Position numbers and translations under genes: made by a program. Below the pieces are notes generated by a model that made no database searches, had not been told where the DNA came from, and worked only from the letters and a program-made list of their open reading frames with translations. A DNA stretch of 64,000 bases from an uncultured Candidatus Saccharibacteria bacterium (GTDB taxonomy: Bacteria; Patescibacteriota; Saccharimonadia; Saccharimonadales; Saccharimonadaceae), in NCBI GenBank assembly GCA_946222675.1, contig CAMIMA010000001.1:372001-436000 (forward strand), given 5' to 3'. Positions 51,132-60,314 of the stretch are shown one piece after another; within the stretch, counting starts at the first letter, position 1; each line of letters begins with the position of its first letter.

Positions 51132-52013
51132 ATGAGATATAAAATGCCTACTAAGGCAATTATCACTGATGCAGGTTATGCAAGCCGTTTCTTGCCAATC
51201 ACCAAGACTATCCCGAAGGGCATGTTGCCTATTTGGGATGTGCCAGTGATGCAGCTGGCGGTTGAGGAATGTGCTCAAGCAGGAATTGTTGATATCATCA
51301 TTGTGACTACCCCGGAAGGTAAGCCGATTTATGAAGACTATTTCAACAATGGAGCGACACGCATTCGTAAACAACTGCGCAGTCAGGGTAAGACCGACCG
51401 CTTTGAGAAGGTTAATCATGTACTAAACTTCCCGAAGATTAGTATCATCGAGCAAGACCAAGCATTGCCATACGGTAATGGCTCACCGTTAGTAACCGCC
51501 TATAAGCGAGATTTCATCTTCCCAGATGAAGCATTTGTGGTGATTTATGGCGATGATGTGGTGTTTGGCTCATCTGATGTTGCTACTTTGTTGGAGGCTT
51601 ACGCGAAGCACTCTGATGCAGCTGGCGTGATTATGACGCAGGAAATTGGCGAAGATCAAGTTGATAAATATGGCATTGTTAAGCTGAAGAATGGCAATCT
51701 ACTTGACAATATTGTCGAAAAGCCAGAGATTGGTAATGCACCATCGACCCTAGCGTCTTACGGACGCTATCTGCTAACGCCAGAGATATTTGATTATCTC
51801 AAGTCAAATGCTGTCGGTAAAGACCGCGAACTTTGGACGGTAGATGCTATTACGAAGCTAGCAATGCAAAAGCCAGTGTATGTTGAGCGAACCGAGGGTC
51901 GTTGGCGTACTACGGGCGATCCGGAGAACTATTGCCGAGCAGTACTAAGCTACGTACACGACCATAACGAAGCTTGCTTTGACCGCTTGCGTGACTATAT
52001 GATTAAACGATAA
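51132..52013 (+). CDS. galU: UTP-glucose-1-phosphate uridylyltransferase
   Basis: Makes UDP-glucose, the sugar donor for glycolipids and polysaccharides. The 293-residue nucleotidyltransferase has AIITDAGYASRFLPITKTIPKGMLPI (the first signature, with Asp-Ala in place of the usual Ala-Gly), PVMQLAVEECAQAGI, the DDV metal site in VVIYGDDVVFG, and VEKPEIGNAPSTLASYGRYLL. AAAGGAG precedes the ATG. It could supply the two GT4 glycolipid enzymes at 20.8-23.1 kb. Confidence 0.94.
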   Translation: MRYKMPTKAIITDAGYASRFLPITKTIPKGMLPIWDVPVMQLAVEECAQAGIVDIIIVTTPEGKPIYEDYFNNGATRIRKQLRSQGKTDRFEKVNHVLNFPKISIIEQDQALPYGNGSPLVTAYKRDFIFPDEAFVVIYGDDVVFGSSDVATLLEAYAKHSDAAGVIMTQEIGEDQVDKYGIVKLKNGNLLDNIVEKPEIGNAPSTLASYGRYLLTPEIFDYLKSNAVGKDRELWTVDAITKLAMQKPVYVERTEGRWRTTGDPENYCRAVLSYVHDHNEACFDRLRDYMIKR

Positions 52014-52016
52014 TCC

Positions 52017-52046
52017 CAAAGACCCAGCTATGCTGGGTCTTTTATT
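52017..52046 (+). terminator. Terminator of galU
   Basis: Stem AAGACCCAGC/GCTGGGTCTT with a very short loop, followed by TTATTT. Confidence 0.85.
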
Positions 52047-52081
52047 TGACTATTTATTATGTTTATGCTATATTTAACTTA

Positions 52082-52372
52082 ATGGACGTATTTCAGATAT
52101 TGGTTGTTATCTTGGCGATTGCGTTAGCGGTGTTTCTGGCGTTAGGGATTGCCCTTGCAATCATTCTGATTCGCATCTCGCGTAAGATCAAGCATGTAGT
52201 CAGTAATGTCGAAGACATCAGTAATAATCTTTGCGAGAGTTCGCGCAATCTCAGGACTATCACTGCGTCGGTTAGCCAGTTGGTATCGCCAGCAGTGTTT
52301 ATGAAGGTGATAGTTAAATATATTAGGTATTATTTGAATAAAAGGAGGAATAATCATGTCGAATCAGAATAA
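52082..52372 (+). CDS. Small DUF948-like membrane protein
   Basis: A 96-residue protein with one N-terminal membrane helix (residues 4-30) and an amphipathic helix (HVVSNVEDISNNLCESSRNLRTI), resembling the DUF948 family found next to YtxH proteins. The frame opens at 52046, but TATATT at 52069-52074 ends seven bases before ATG 52082, so a leaderless start is chosen. It overlaps the YtxH-like gene by 17 bases. Confidence 0.65.
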   Translation: MDVFQILVVILAIALAVFLALGIALAIILIRISRKIKHVVSNVEDISNNLCESSRNLRTITASVSQLVSPAVFMKVIVKYIRYYLNKRRNNHVESE

Positions 52373-52679
52373 TAAATCAGGTGCCGGTAAGTTTGCGTTA
52401 GGCGCTTTGCTCGGTGTTGCTGCTGGTGCCATTGTTGGTTTACTAACTGCCCCGAAATCGGGCAAAGAGACGCGTGCTGATTTAGCAAATAAGGCTAATG
52501 AGTTAAAGGATGCAGCTGCCAAGAAAGCGACTGATGTTAAGCAAGCGGCGCAAGATGGCTTTGACGCTACGGCTGATATTGCGACTAAGCACGCTGGCAA
52601 TATTTCTGATTTCGCTAAAGACGAAGCTCGAGAATTGAAAGACGACATCGCAAATCTCCGCAAAAATACCCAAAAATAA
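52356..52679 (+). CDS. YtxH-like general-stress protein
   Basis: A 107-residue protein with a glycine-rich hydrophobic N-terminus (GALLGVAAGAIVGLLTAPKSGKETR) and a long Ala/Lys/Asp helical tail, as in YtxH proteins. AAGGAGG precedes the ATG within the upstream gene, so the DUF948-like and YtxH-like proteins are co-translated. Role unknown; linked to stress in Bacillus. Confidence 0.8.
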   Translation: MSNQNNKSGAGKFALGALLGVAAGAIVGLLTAPKSGKETRADLANKANELKDAAAKKATDVKQAAQDGFDATADIATKHAGNISDFAKDEARELKDDIANLRKNTQK

Positions 52680-52703
52680 AGCTTATGTGCTATAATGGGC
52701 ATA

Positions 52704-55700
52704 ATGAGTGAGGGGAAGTACGAATTTAAGCCCAGCGATTTCGTACACTTACACAATCATACCACCTACAGCGTGCTTGACGGCATGACGCAGTTGGATG
52801 ATTTAATTAGTAAGTGTAAGGAATTTGGCATGGAGGCAGCGGCGATTACCGACCACGGTACGTTGTCGGGTGTACTGACTTACTACAAGAAGGCGAACGC
52901 TGCTGGGCTCAAGCCGATTTTAGGTATCGAAACTTATGTGGCGGCACGCCGCATGCAAGACCACGATCCCGCTAAAGACAAGCAACGCTTTCACCTAACA
53001 GTGCTGGCGATGAATGACGAAGGTTTTAAGAACCTGATGCGCCTTTCTTCGACGGCTAATCTGGAGGGGATGTATTATAAGCCGCGTGTTGACCATGAGC
53101 TATTAGAGAAATTGAGTGCCGGCCTGATTGTTTTGTCGGGTTGTGCTTCGGGTGAAGTTGGTGTGGCGCTTAAGACGGGCGATTACGAGCATGCCGTTGA
53201 GATTGCAAAATGGTACAAGAGCGTGTTCGGCGACCGTTATTATCTAGAGTTGCAAGACCACGGTCATCCGCGAAGTCACACGCACTGGAAGGTGCAGGAG
53301 ACAATAAACAATGGTCTGATGAAGATGTCGAAGGAATTGGACATTCCGTTGGTGGTGACATGTGATGGTCACTATTTGTCGCACGAATATCAGAAAGCGC
53401 ACGAAATATTACTGTGCGTGGGTACAGGGTCGTTTTTGAGTGATAAAAATCGCATGTCGCTAGAGGACTTTGAGCTTCACTTAACTGACCCGCGTGACAT
53501 TATTGACCACTGGAAGGACGATTGTCCAGAAGCAATATTAAATACCAAGCGAATCGCTGACCGTTGCAACGTGGAGATAAAACTTGGCCAGATTTTGATT
53601 CCAAAGTTCCCGTCTTTGCCAGAGGGTGAGACAGAGCACTCGTATTTTCACAAGTTGGTTTATCATGGTTTACTGGTGCGCTATAACGGTATGAAGCCGG
53701 AAGAGGCCGAGAAATATGCCATCGAAGATATCAAGCCGATGCTGTCGGACGAAGTGCGCGAGCGGGCTGAGATGGAACTTGGTGTGATTGGTTCGATGGG
53801 TTATGAAGGCTACTTCTTGATTGTGCAGGACTTTATTAACTGGGGTAAGAGTCAGGGTTATGTGTTTGGGCCGGGGCGTGGTTCAGCAGCTGGGTCGATT
53901 GTCTCTTATGCGATTAACATTACTGACCTTGACCCGCTAAAGTATGACCTGCTGTTTGAGCGTTTCTTGAATCCAGAACGTATTTCCATGCCGGATATCG
54001 ATGTCGATATGCAGGATACTTGTCGTGATGCTGTGATTCAGTATTGTGCTGACAAATATGGCCATGACCATGTTTGCAATATTGTGACATTTGGTACGAT
54101 GGCGTCGCGCGCCGCGGTGCGTGATGTGGCGCGAGTGCTAGAGGTGCCCTATGCTGAGGCAGACCGTTTATCAAAGTTGGTGCCGAGCGGGCCGCAATCA
54201 TCGCATCATGCCACTTTAAAGGATTTAATTGCCAGCGACCCAGATTTAAAGCATGAGTATGACACTAATCCGACGGCGAAGCGGGTGTATGACTATTCGA
54301 TTCAGCTAGAAGGTACGATTCGCAGTCATGGCGTACACGCTTGCGGCACGGTGATTGCGCCAGAGCCATTGATTAACATTATTCCACTTGAGATTGCTCA
54401 GAAGGGTGTCATCACGACACAGTTCCCAGCCCCAGAAGTAGAGGAAATGGGTCTGCTAAAAATGGACTTTTTGGGTCTATCCAACTTGACGATTATTGAC
54501 AATTGCCGTCGTATCATCCGTAAGGTGTATGGTGATAATCTAGACTTAATCCATTTGCCACTAGATGACCCAGAAGCATATAAATTATTGCAGCGGGGTG
54601 ACACTACTGGGGTGTTTCAGCTTGAATCAGCTGGCATGAAGCGTTACTTAAAAGACCTAAAGCCGACGCAATTTGAAGACATTATCGCTATGGTGGCATT
54701 GTATCGCCCGGGCCCGATGCAGTTTATTGATACTTTTATTAAGCGCAAGCACGGCGAGGAGCCGATTACTTATCCGCATCCGTCGATGGAGTCGCAGCTC
54801 AAGGAGACTTATGGTGTGTTGGTCTATCAGGAGCAGTTCATGCTGATTTCAAAGGCATGCTGTGGCTTTACTGGTGGTCAGGCTGATACCTTGCGTAAGG
54901 CCGTGGCAAAAAAGAAGATTAAGTTGCTTGAGAAGATGAAGCCGGCTTTTATTGATGGCGCTATTGAACATGTGGGTGCGAAGCGTGAAGTTATGGAACA
55001 TTTTTGGACGCAGCTGGAAGACTTCGCTTCGTACTGTTTTAATAAATCGCACGCTGCTTGTTATGCGTTGATTGCCTATTGGACGGCATACCTCAAGGCT
55101 CATTATCCTGATGCCTACATGGCGGCGTTGATGTCGAGCGATTCGGGCGATACTGACCGCCTGACGATTGAAATTACAGAGTGTAAGAAGCTGGGCTTGC
55201 AGGTGGTGTGTCCAGATATCAATGAATCGTTTAATGAATTCGCTGTAGTGCCAGGGACGAACAAGATTCGTTTTGGGCTTGCTGCTATTAAAGGCGTCGG
55301 CAGTACCGCAATTGAAGATATCCTAGTGCAGCGCAAGAAGGGCAAGTTTACCTCAATTGAAGATTTTGCCAAGCGTGTTAATAGCCGAGTTTGCAACCGC
55401 AAGGTCTATGAATCGCTTATTAAGGCTGGCGCGTTTGACTGCTTTATTACGGAGTCACGGAAGAACGGCTTTACGGGCGACCGGTCGGATCTATTGTTTA
55501 ACGTAGATACTATCATTGCATTTTCACAAAAATACCAGAAGGATGCTGCCTCGGGTCAGGCTAATTTGTTTGATATGTTTGATGCTGGTGGTGGTGACGG
55601 GAATGATGGCGCGCAACTGCATCTAGACTTGGCGCCTTCGCCAACCAAAGTGACAAATAAGGAACAGCTGGGTTGGGAGCGTGAGTTATTGGGACTATAT

Positions 55701-56519
55701 TTGTCGGCGCACCCGCTCGACCGTTACGACACGTTCTTTAAAGAGCAGATGAATCCGATTGCTAGTATTACCTCAGACCATGATGGTGCCATGGTGACAA
55801 TTGGCGGTCTTGCGGTGCGTAATCGGACGATTGTGACAAAGAAGGGTAGTAAGATGGCGTTTATTGGTATCGAGGATAAGACCAAAGACATCGAAGTTGT
55901 GCTATTTTCACGGGTTTATGAAAGTTTGCCGCAAGACCTTGATCCAGCCGCGGTACTAAAAATTTTTGGTCGCGTGAGCGGTAAGGACCGCGATGGAAAC
56001 CGCCAACCTGACCCATCAATTGTGGCTGAACGCGTTGAAGTTATTACAGATGATATCTTAAATAGTTATTTGCCGACCGGTGTGGCGAAGGGGCCGATAG
56101 ATATGTCGACGGCGCAGCATAAAAAGTATGGCGGAAAGAACAGCGGTAGTGGTGGTAACAGTGGCAATGGTAGCGGAGGCTACAGCGGTGGCTCCGGCGG
56201 ATATAATTCCTATGGATCCAACCGCACCGCGTCGGTTAGTGCTAAGCCGAGTCAGCCGGTTAATCTAAATCAGTATAAGTTGGTTGATGGCGCGCAGTCG
56301 CGCAAGTTGTATGTTTTAGTAAAGAATCCAGCTGACGGCACAGCTTTGACAGCGCTTCGACAGATAATGTCAAAGTATACGGGCAATGACCAAGCGATTT
56401 TGGTAATTGGGCAGGATAAAAAGTCGGCAATTCGGATGCCGTTTGGTATTAAGATTTGCGACCAGTTGACTGATGCGGCGACACAATTGCTCGGCGCCGA
56501 ATGTGTGGCGGTGAGGTAA
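52704..56519 (+). CDS. dnaE: DNA polymerase III alpha subunit
   Basis: Replicative polymerase of 1271 residues. The N-terminal PHP domain keeps the metal-binding motifs (HLHNHTTYSVLDG, ITDHGTLSG, CDGHYL). The polymerase core has GPGRGSAAGS and PDIDVDMQD with the catalytic aspartates, and the helix-hairpin-helix and OB domains follow. An unusual Gly/Ser/Asn-rich stretch (about 56131-56230) separates the OB domain from the last 80 residues. TGCTATAAT ends seven bases before ATG 52704, which is preferred to the ATG nine bases upstream inside the box. It ends one base before the convergent methylase gene. Confidence 0.97.
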   Translation: MSEGKYEFKPSDFVHLHNHTTYSVLDGMTQLDDLISKCKEFGMEAAAITDHGTLSGVLTYYKKANAAGLKPILGIETYVAARRMQDHDPAKDKQRFHLTVLAMNDEGFKNLMRLSSTANLEGMYYKPRVDHELLEKLSAGLIVLSGCASGEVGVALKTGDYEHAVEIAKWYKSVFGDRYYLELQDHGHPRSHTHWKVQETINNGLMKMSKELDIPLVVTCDGHYLSHEYQKAHEILLCVGTGSFLSDKNRMSLEDFELHLTDPRDIIDHWKDDCPEAILNTKRIADRCNVEIKLGQILIPKFPSLPEGETEHSYFHKLVYHGLLVRYNGMKPEEAEKYAIEDIKPMLSDEVRERAEMELGVIGSMGYEGYFLIVQDFINWGKSQGYVFGPGRGSAAGSIVSYAINITDLDPLKYDLLFERFLNPERISMPDIDVDMQDTCRDAVIQYCADKYGHDHVCNIVTFGTMASRAAVRDVARVLEVPYAEADRLSKLVPSGPQSSHHATLKDLIASDPDLKHEYDTNPTAKRVYDYSIQLEGTIRSHGVHACGTVIAPEPLINIIPLEIAQKGVITTQFPAPEVEEMGLLKMDFLGLSNLTIIDNCRRIIRKVYGDNLDLIHLPLDDPEAYKLLQRGDTTGVFQLESAGMKRYLKDLKPTQFEDIIAMVALYRPGPMQFIDTFIKRKHGEEPITYPHPSMESQLKETYGVLVYQEQFMLISKACCGFTGGQADTLRKAVAKKKIKLLEKMKPAFIDGAIEHVGAKREVMEHFWTQLEDFASYCFNKSHAACYALIAYWTAYLKAHYPDAYMAALMSSDSGDTDRLTIEITECKKLGLQVVCPDINESFNEFAVVPGTNKIRFGLAAIKGVGSTAIEDILVQRKKGKFTSIEDFAKRVNSRVCNRKVYESLIKAGAFDCFITESRKNGFTGDRSDLLFNVDTIIAFSQKYQKDAASGQANLFDMFDAGGGDGNDGAQLHLDLAPSPTKVTNKEQLGWERELLGLYLSAHPLDRYDTFFKEQMNPIASITSDHDGAMVTIGGLAVRNRTIVTKKGSKMAFIGIEDKTKDIEVVLFSRVYESLPQDLDPAAVLKIFGRVSGKDRDGNRQPDPSIVAERVEVITDDILNSYLPTGVAKGPIDMSTAQHKKYGGKNSGSGGNSGNGSGGYSGGSGGYNSYGSNRTASVSAKPSQPVNLNQYKLVDGAQSRKLYVLVKNPADGTALTALRQIMSKYTGNDQAILVIGQDKKSAIRMPFGIKICDQLTDAATQLLGAECVAVR

Positions 56520-57053
56520 TCACAAGCAAGTTAGGCTGTAGAGAGCGATGCCAGTGGCGACACTGACGTTATAGCTTTCTTTTTGCCCAAACATCGGCAG
56601 CTCTAGTACTACCTGGCATTTCGCTAGTAGTTCTGGAGTAATACCGCGGACTTCTTCGCCTAGCAGTAAAGCAGTTTTGGCTGGTGCTTGGTAGTCGGCT
56701 AAGTTAATGGCGCGTTCGGCCTGCTCGAGAGCTGTGATAGTGTAACCATCGGATTTTAATCTAGCTAATAATGCGTTGATGTCGGGCGCAGCAATAAATG
56801 GGACCGTTGTTTCGGCGCCCAACGCGCTGCGATGCAGTTCGTGTTGTAGCTTAAGTTTAATATGGGGCAGAATAGGCTGGCCACTGCCATCCGACGCGGT
56901 AGTTAAGTTGGGTGTATAACCTGTAGCGTAGACTTTGCTGACGCCGAGGCAATCGGCTGTGCGTAAAATAGCACCCACATTATAGACGGCGCGGATGTTG
57001 TGCATGATGACGACAATGTCGCGTTGTGGGCGACTGAATTCTCTACTACGCAT
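56520..57053 (-). CDS. SpoU/TrmH-family RNA 2'-O-methyltransferase
   Basis: A 177-residue SPOUT enzyme with motif 1 MHNIRAVYNVGAILRTADC, motif 2 LLLGEEVRGI and motif 3 LPMFGQKESYNVSVATGIALY. It methylates a ribose in tRNA or rRNA; the target is not known. No RNA-binding extension, so it is a minimal version. TATACT lies seven bases before the ATG. Its stop directly abuts the dnaE stop. Confidence 0.92.
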   Translation of the reverse strand: MRSREFSRPQRDIVVIMHNIRAVYNVGAILRTADCLGVSKVYATGYTPNLTTASDGSGQPILPHIKLKLQHELHRSALGAETTVPFIAAPDINALLARLKSDGYTITALEQAERAINLADYQAPAKTALLLGEEVRGITPELLAKCQVVLELPMFGQKESYNVSVATGIALYSLTCL

Positions 57054-57131
57054 TGTTTTTAGTATATAGAGTTGCGCTGAACTTGTCCACGGTGTATAGC
57101 GAAACTATTTTGCTTGTGCTAAAATAAAAGT

Positions 57132-58835
57132 ATGTTTGATGATGGCAGAGATATTCAAGAGCGTGCCGACCGTTATCGTGAAGCCGATGAACGTAACACT
57201 GCTCGTCGTGCGGAGATTCTGGGGGTTGCCTATGTTGATATGCGTGGCACTGAAGATACTATTCCGCTTGTATTTGACGTCATGTCAATTCCTGATATGT
57301 ACCGTTATCGTACGATACCGTTGCAGAAGGGTAGTTATACTAAGCCGCACATTTATGCTATCACTTTGTCGACACCGGAATCTTACCTGCGCAAATTAAA
57401 CGCTGATGCAACTAAGGCGTCAGAAGCGCTGGAATATCGCATGATTTCGAATTCGGCGTTTGATAAAATCATGGCGCGTTACGACCCGCCCAAAGAGGTC
57501 ACTTATCACAACGTAGAGATCTCCTCTGCTGGCGATAGTGAGACCTTGAAAAAGGTTAGTGATGAACTAGATAAGGTGCGCCCGGATGACATCTTGAACT
57601 ATCTGATTTTGCAGGCGGATATGTTGGGCGCTTCAGATATCCACATTGAGAATGAGCGTAAGGGTGTGCGGATTCGCTTCCGTATTGATGGCGCATTGCA
57701 CCCAATTGCGCATCTGACGCATGATAAATACCGTATTCTGTTTGCTTCGATTGCCTCTGCCGCCAACCTTTCTCGCGCTGCAGTGACGGCGCAGTCGGGG
57801 CATATTGTGCGTGAGATTGGCGATCTTCGCCGAGCGTTTAATCTTGTTGGCGGTACTGGTGGTGTAGAGGTCGTAAAGAATGACGATGAAGATGGTGGTC
57901 ACACACTGAACATGCGTATTGAGACAGTGCCAACTAGTTATGGTCAAGACGCCGTGATTCGTTTATTTAACTTTCGTACGGATATGCTCAGCATGGATGT
58001 GTTGGGCTTGAGCGATTCGGAAATGAAGGAGCTAAAGGAAGTTGTTTCTCACCCACACGGTATGGTGATGGTGGTTGGTCCGACTGGTTCAGGTAAGTCT
58101 ACGACTTTGTATAGTATTTTGAATGCTTTAAACCAGCCAACGCGTAAGCTGTTAACTCTTGAGGACCCAGTCGAATTTGATGTCCCAGGCGTGACGCAGG
58201 TGCCAGTTGATACGACACATGGTCAAAGCTTTGTGGATAACGTTCGCACGGTGCTTCGTCTTGACCCAGATATCGTGATGATTGGCGAAATTCGCGACGT
58301 TGATACGGCGCGTACGGCAATTCAGGCTGCTATTACTGGCCACTTGTTGCTCGCTACTTTCCACGCCCAAGACGCTGCGGCAGCCTTTGCACGTATTATC
58401 GATATGATTGGTGTCAACCCAGTGTTTACTACCTCAATTCGCTTGGTAATTGGTCAGCGTTTGGTACGTAAGCTCGACCCGAATACACGAATTGAGTACG
58501 AGCCAGATGATGCCACTAAAGAATGGATCCGCCGTGAGTTGGCTGATTTGCCAGCTAGCGCCGACGAAAAGCCCGATTTAGACCATATTAAGCTATGGAA
58601 GCCAGGCCGGAGCGAAGAAAATCCATTTGGTTATCGCGGGCGGGCTGTTTTGATGGAGCAGCTGATGGTGACGGATGATATTATGCATCTAATTAGTGGT
58701 GACCCGAGAAACATTAGTGCCAATGCAATTGCTGCTTCAGCTAAGCGTTCTGGTATGGTGACGATGTTGCAAAAGGGTCTACTAAAGGCGCTGAAGGGTG
58801 AGACTACGATTGAAGAAATTAACCGCGTACTTTAA
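57132..58835 (+). CDS. pilB: Type IV pilus/type II secretion assembly ATPase (PilB/GspE family)
   Basis: A 567-residue hexameric ATPase. The N-terminal part (to residue 150) is divergent; the core has DILNYLILQADMLGASDIHIE, Walker A GPTGSGKST (about residue 316), the Asp box LTLEDPVEFDVPGVTQVPV, Walker B MIGEIRD and the His box TGHLLLATFHAQDAA. The tetracysteine zinc site typical of PilB/GspE is missing. No other pilus gene is adjacent. TGCTAAAAT ends six bases before the ATG. Confidence 0.93.
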   Translation: MFDDGRDIQERADRYREADERNTARRAEILGVAYVDMRGTEDTIPLVFDVMSIPDMYRYRTIPLQKGSYTKPHIYAITLSTPESYLRKLNADATKASEALEYRMISNSAFDKIMARYDPPKEVTYHNVEISSAGDSETLKKVSDELDKVRPDDILNYLILQADMLGASDIHIENERKGVRIRFRIDGALHPIAHLTHDKYRILFASIASAANLSRAAVTAQSGHIVREIGDLRRAFNLVGGTGGVEVVKNDDEDGGHTLNMRIETVPTSYGQDAVIRLFNFRTDMLSMDVLGLSDSEMKELKEVVSHPHGMVMVVGPTGSGKSTTLYSILNALNQPTRKLLTLEDPVEFDVPGVTQVPVDTTHGQSFVDNVRTVLRLDPDIVMIGEIRDVDTARTAIQAAITGHLLLATFHAQDAAAAFARIIDMIGVNPVFTTSIRLVIGQRLVRKLDPNTRIEYEPDDATKEWIRRELADLPASADEKPDLDHIKLWKPGRSEENPFGYRGRAVLMEQLMVTDDIMHLISGDPRNISANAIAASAKRSGMVTMLQKGLLKALKGETTIEEINRVL

Positions 58836-58903
58836 TCTTGATTGAAATAGCGTAATGTGTTAATATAGGTAAGAGTTAAAGTCTAAATTATTTTAGGAGT
58901 ATT

Positions 58904-59359
58904 ATGAGTGAATTAATTAAAGAGATTGCAGACGCTCAGAAAAAGAGTAAAGTTGTTGACGTCCGCAGTGGTGACACCGTACGTGTTTACCAGAAAATTC
59001 AAGAAGGTAATAAGACCCGTATTCAGATGTTTGAGGGCGTGGTAATTCGCACTGATCGTAAGGGTTCGTTTACTAGTCGCATTACCGTCCGTAAGATTGC
59101 TTCAGGTGTTGGTGTTGAAAAGTCGTATCTATTGCATTCACCTCTAGTAGAGAAGGTTGAAGTTGTTAAGCGCGGTAAGGTGCGTCGCAACTACCTAACT
59201 TTCTTGCGCGATCGTTTTGGCAAGTCTGCTCGTTTGGTTAGCAAGAAGTTTGATAAGTCAATCAACGACCTAGGTGAGGCCCAAGCTGAAGCTGATGCTG
59301 AGATGAAAGCTGAAATCAAGGCCGAAGAAGCAGCTGAGCATAAGACCGTTGAAAAATAG
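58904..59359 (+). CDS. rplS: Large ribosomal subunit protein bL19
   Basis: A 151-residue 50S protein with GDTVRVYQKIQEGNKTRIQMFEGVVI, TVRKIASGVGVEKSYLLHSPLVEKVEVVKRGKVRRNYL. The last 30 residues form an Ala/Glu/Lys-rich tail beyond the usual 115-120. Usually next to trmD, it is here almost 50 kb away. AGGAG precedes the ATG. It overlaps the rnhB fusion gene by 11 bases. Confidence 0.96.
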   Translation: MSELIKEIADAQKKSKVVDVRSGDTVRVYQKIQEGNKTRIQMFEGVVIRTDRKGSFTSRITVRKIASGVGVEKSYLLHSPLVEKVEVVKRGKVRRNYLTFLRDRFGKSARLVSKKFDKSINDLGEAQAEADAEMKAEIKAEEAAEHKTVEK

Positions 59360-60314
59360 TCTAACTATTGGCATTGATGAAGTAGGACGTGGCCCGCTCG
59401 CCGGGCCACTTGTTGTAGCGGCAGTGGCGCTAGATAATAGCCAACCACATGCCGCTTTTAATGATTCAAAAAAGTTGACCTCGCGTCGTCGCGAAGAACT
59501 AGTGCCGCAGATTCAGGCGGTGGCGCTTGGTATTGGTATTGGTTGGGTGGATGCTCCATTGTTAGACAAATTGGGTATGACGGAGTCGTTGAAGCTAGCG
59601 GCGCGACGGGCCTATATGCAGCTGCCGAAGCCTGTTAAAGAGGAGGCTGCGCGCATTGTGATAGATGGTAATATAAAAATGCTTGACGATGAGAGAGTAG
59701 TGACGATAATTAAGGCGGACGCGAAGGTTGCTGCAGTGGAGGCAGCCTCGATTGTAGCTAAGCAGGCGCGCGACCACTATATGTACGAGCTTGCAAAGTT
59801 ATTCCCCCAGTATCAGTTTGAACATCATGTAGGGTATGGCACCGAAGCTCATATGCGAGCTTTGGCGGAATATGGCGCGCTAAAGGGGATACACCGCTAC
59901 AGTTTTCGCCCTGTAGCGCAACTTTGCGGAGTAGTGGAGCGAAAGGTAAATAAAGTTGACCAAACGCGAGGGCGGCAGGCTGAGACTTGCGCAGCAAATT
60001 ATTTGGTGCGAGCAGGCTATGAGATTATTGAACGTAACTGGAAGACGCCAGAGGTGGAAGTTGATATTATCGCCCGCAAGGGTCATGAGCTAAATTTTGT
60101 AGAGGTAAAGTATCGTGAGACGGCTGAGCATGGTGATGGCGTTGCTGCAATTACGCGTAAAAAGCTTGAGCAAATGACTTTGGGCTGTGAAATGTACCGG
60201 AAATATTATCCAGCTGCCGTTGGATTTGATACTAAACTATCAATGATCGCCCTTTCAGGCGATCCGATTCAAGTTGACCAATTTATTAATAACCTAAGTT
60301 TAGATTTATTGTAG
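59349..60314 (+). CDS. rnhB: Fusion of ribonuclease HII and a YraN/UPF0102 nuclease-like domain
   Basis: A 321-residue protein. Residues 1-195 are RNase HII, which removes ribonucleotides from DNA: GIDEVGRGPLAGP with DE, NDSKKLTSRRRE, VIDGNIK and ADAKVAAVEAASIVAK. Residues 205-321 are a UPF0102/YraN domain with the PD-(D/E)xK-like pattern GRQAETCAANYL, EVDIIARKG and NFVEVKYR. The two are separate adjacent genes in many bacteria; here a single frame crosses the junction. The start is TTG at 59349, inside rplS. It overlaps pepN 3' end by nine bases. Confidence 0.9.
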   Translation: MKNSLTIGIDEVGRGPLAGPLVVAAVALDNSQPHAAFNDSKKLTSRRREELVPQIQAVALGIGIGWVDAPLLDKLGMTESLKLAARRAYMQLPKPVKEEAARIVIDGNIKMLDDERVVTIIKADAKVAAVEAASIVAKQARDHYMYELAKLFPQYQFEHHVGYGTEAHMRALAEYGALKGIHRYSFRPVAQLCGVVERKVNKVDQTRGRQAETCAANYLVRAGYEIIERNWKTPEVEVDIIARKGHELNFVEVKYRETAEHGDGVAAITRKKLEQMTLGCEMYRKYYPAAVGFDTKLSMIALSGDPIQVDQFINNLSLDLL

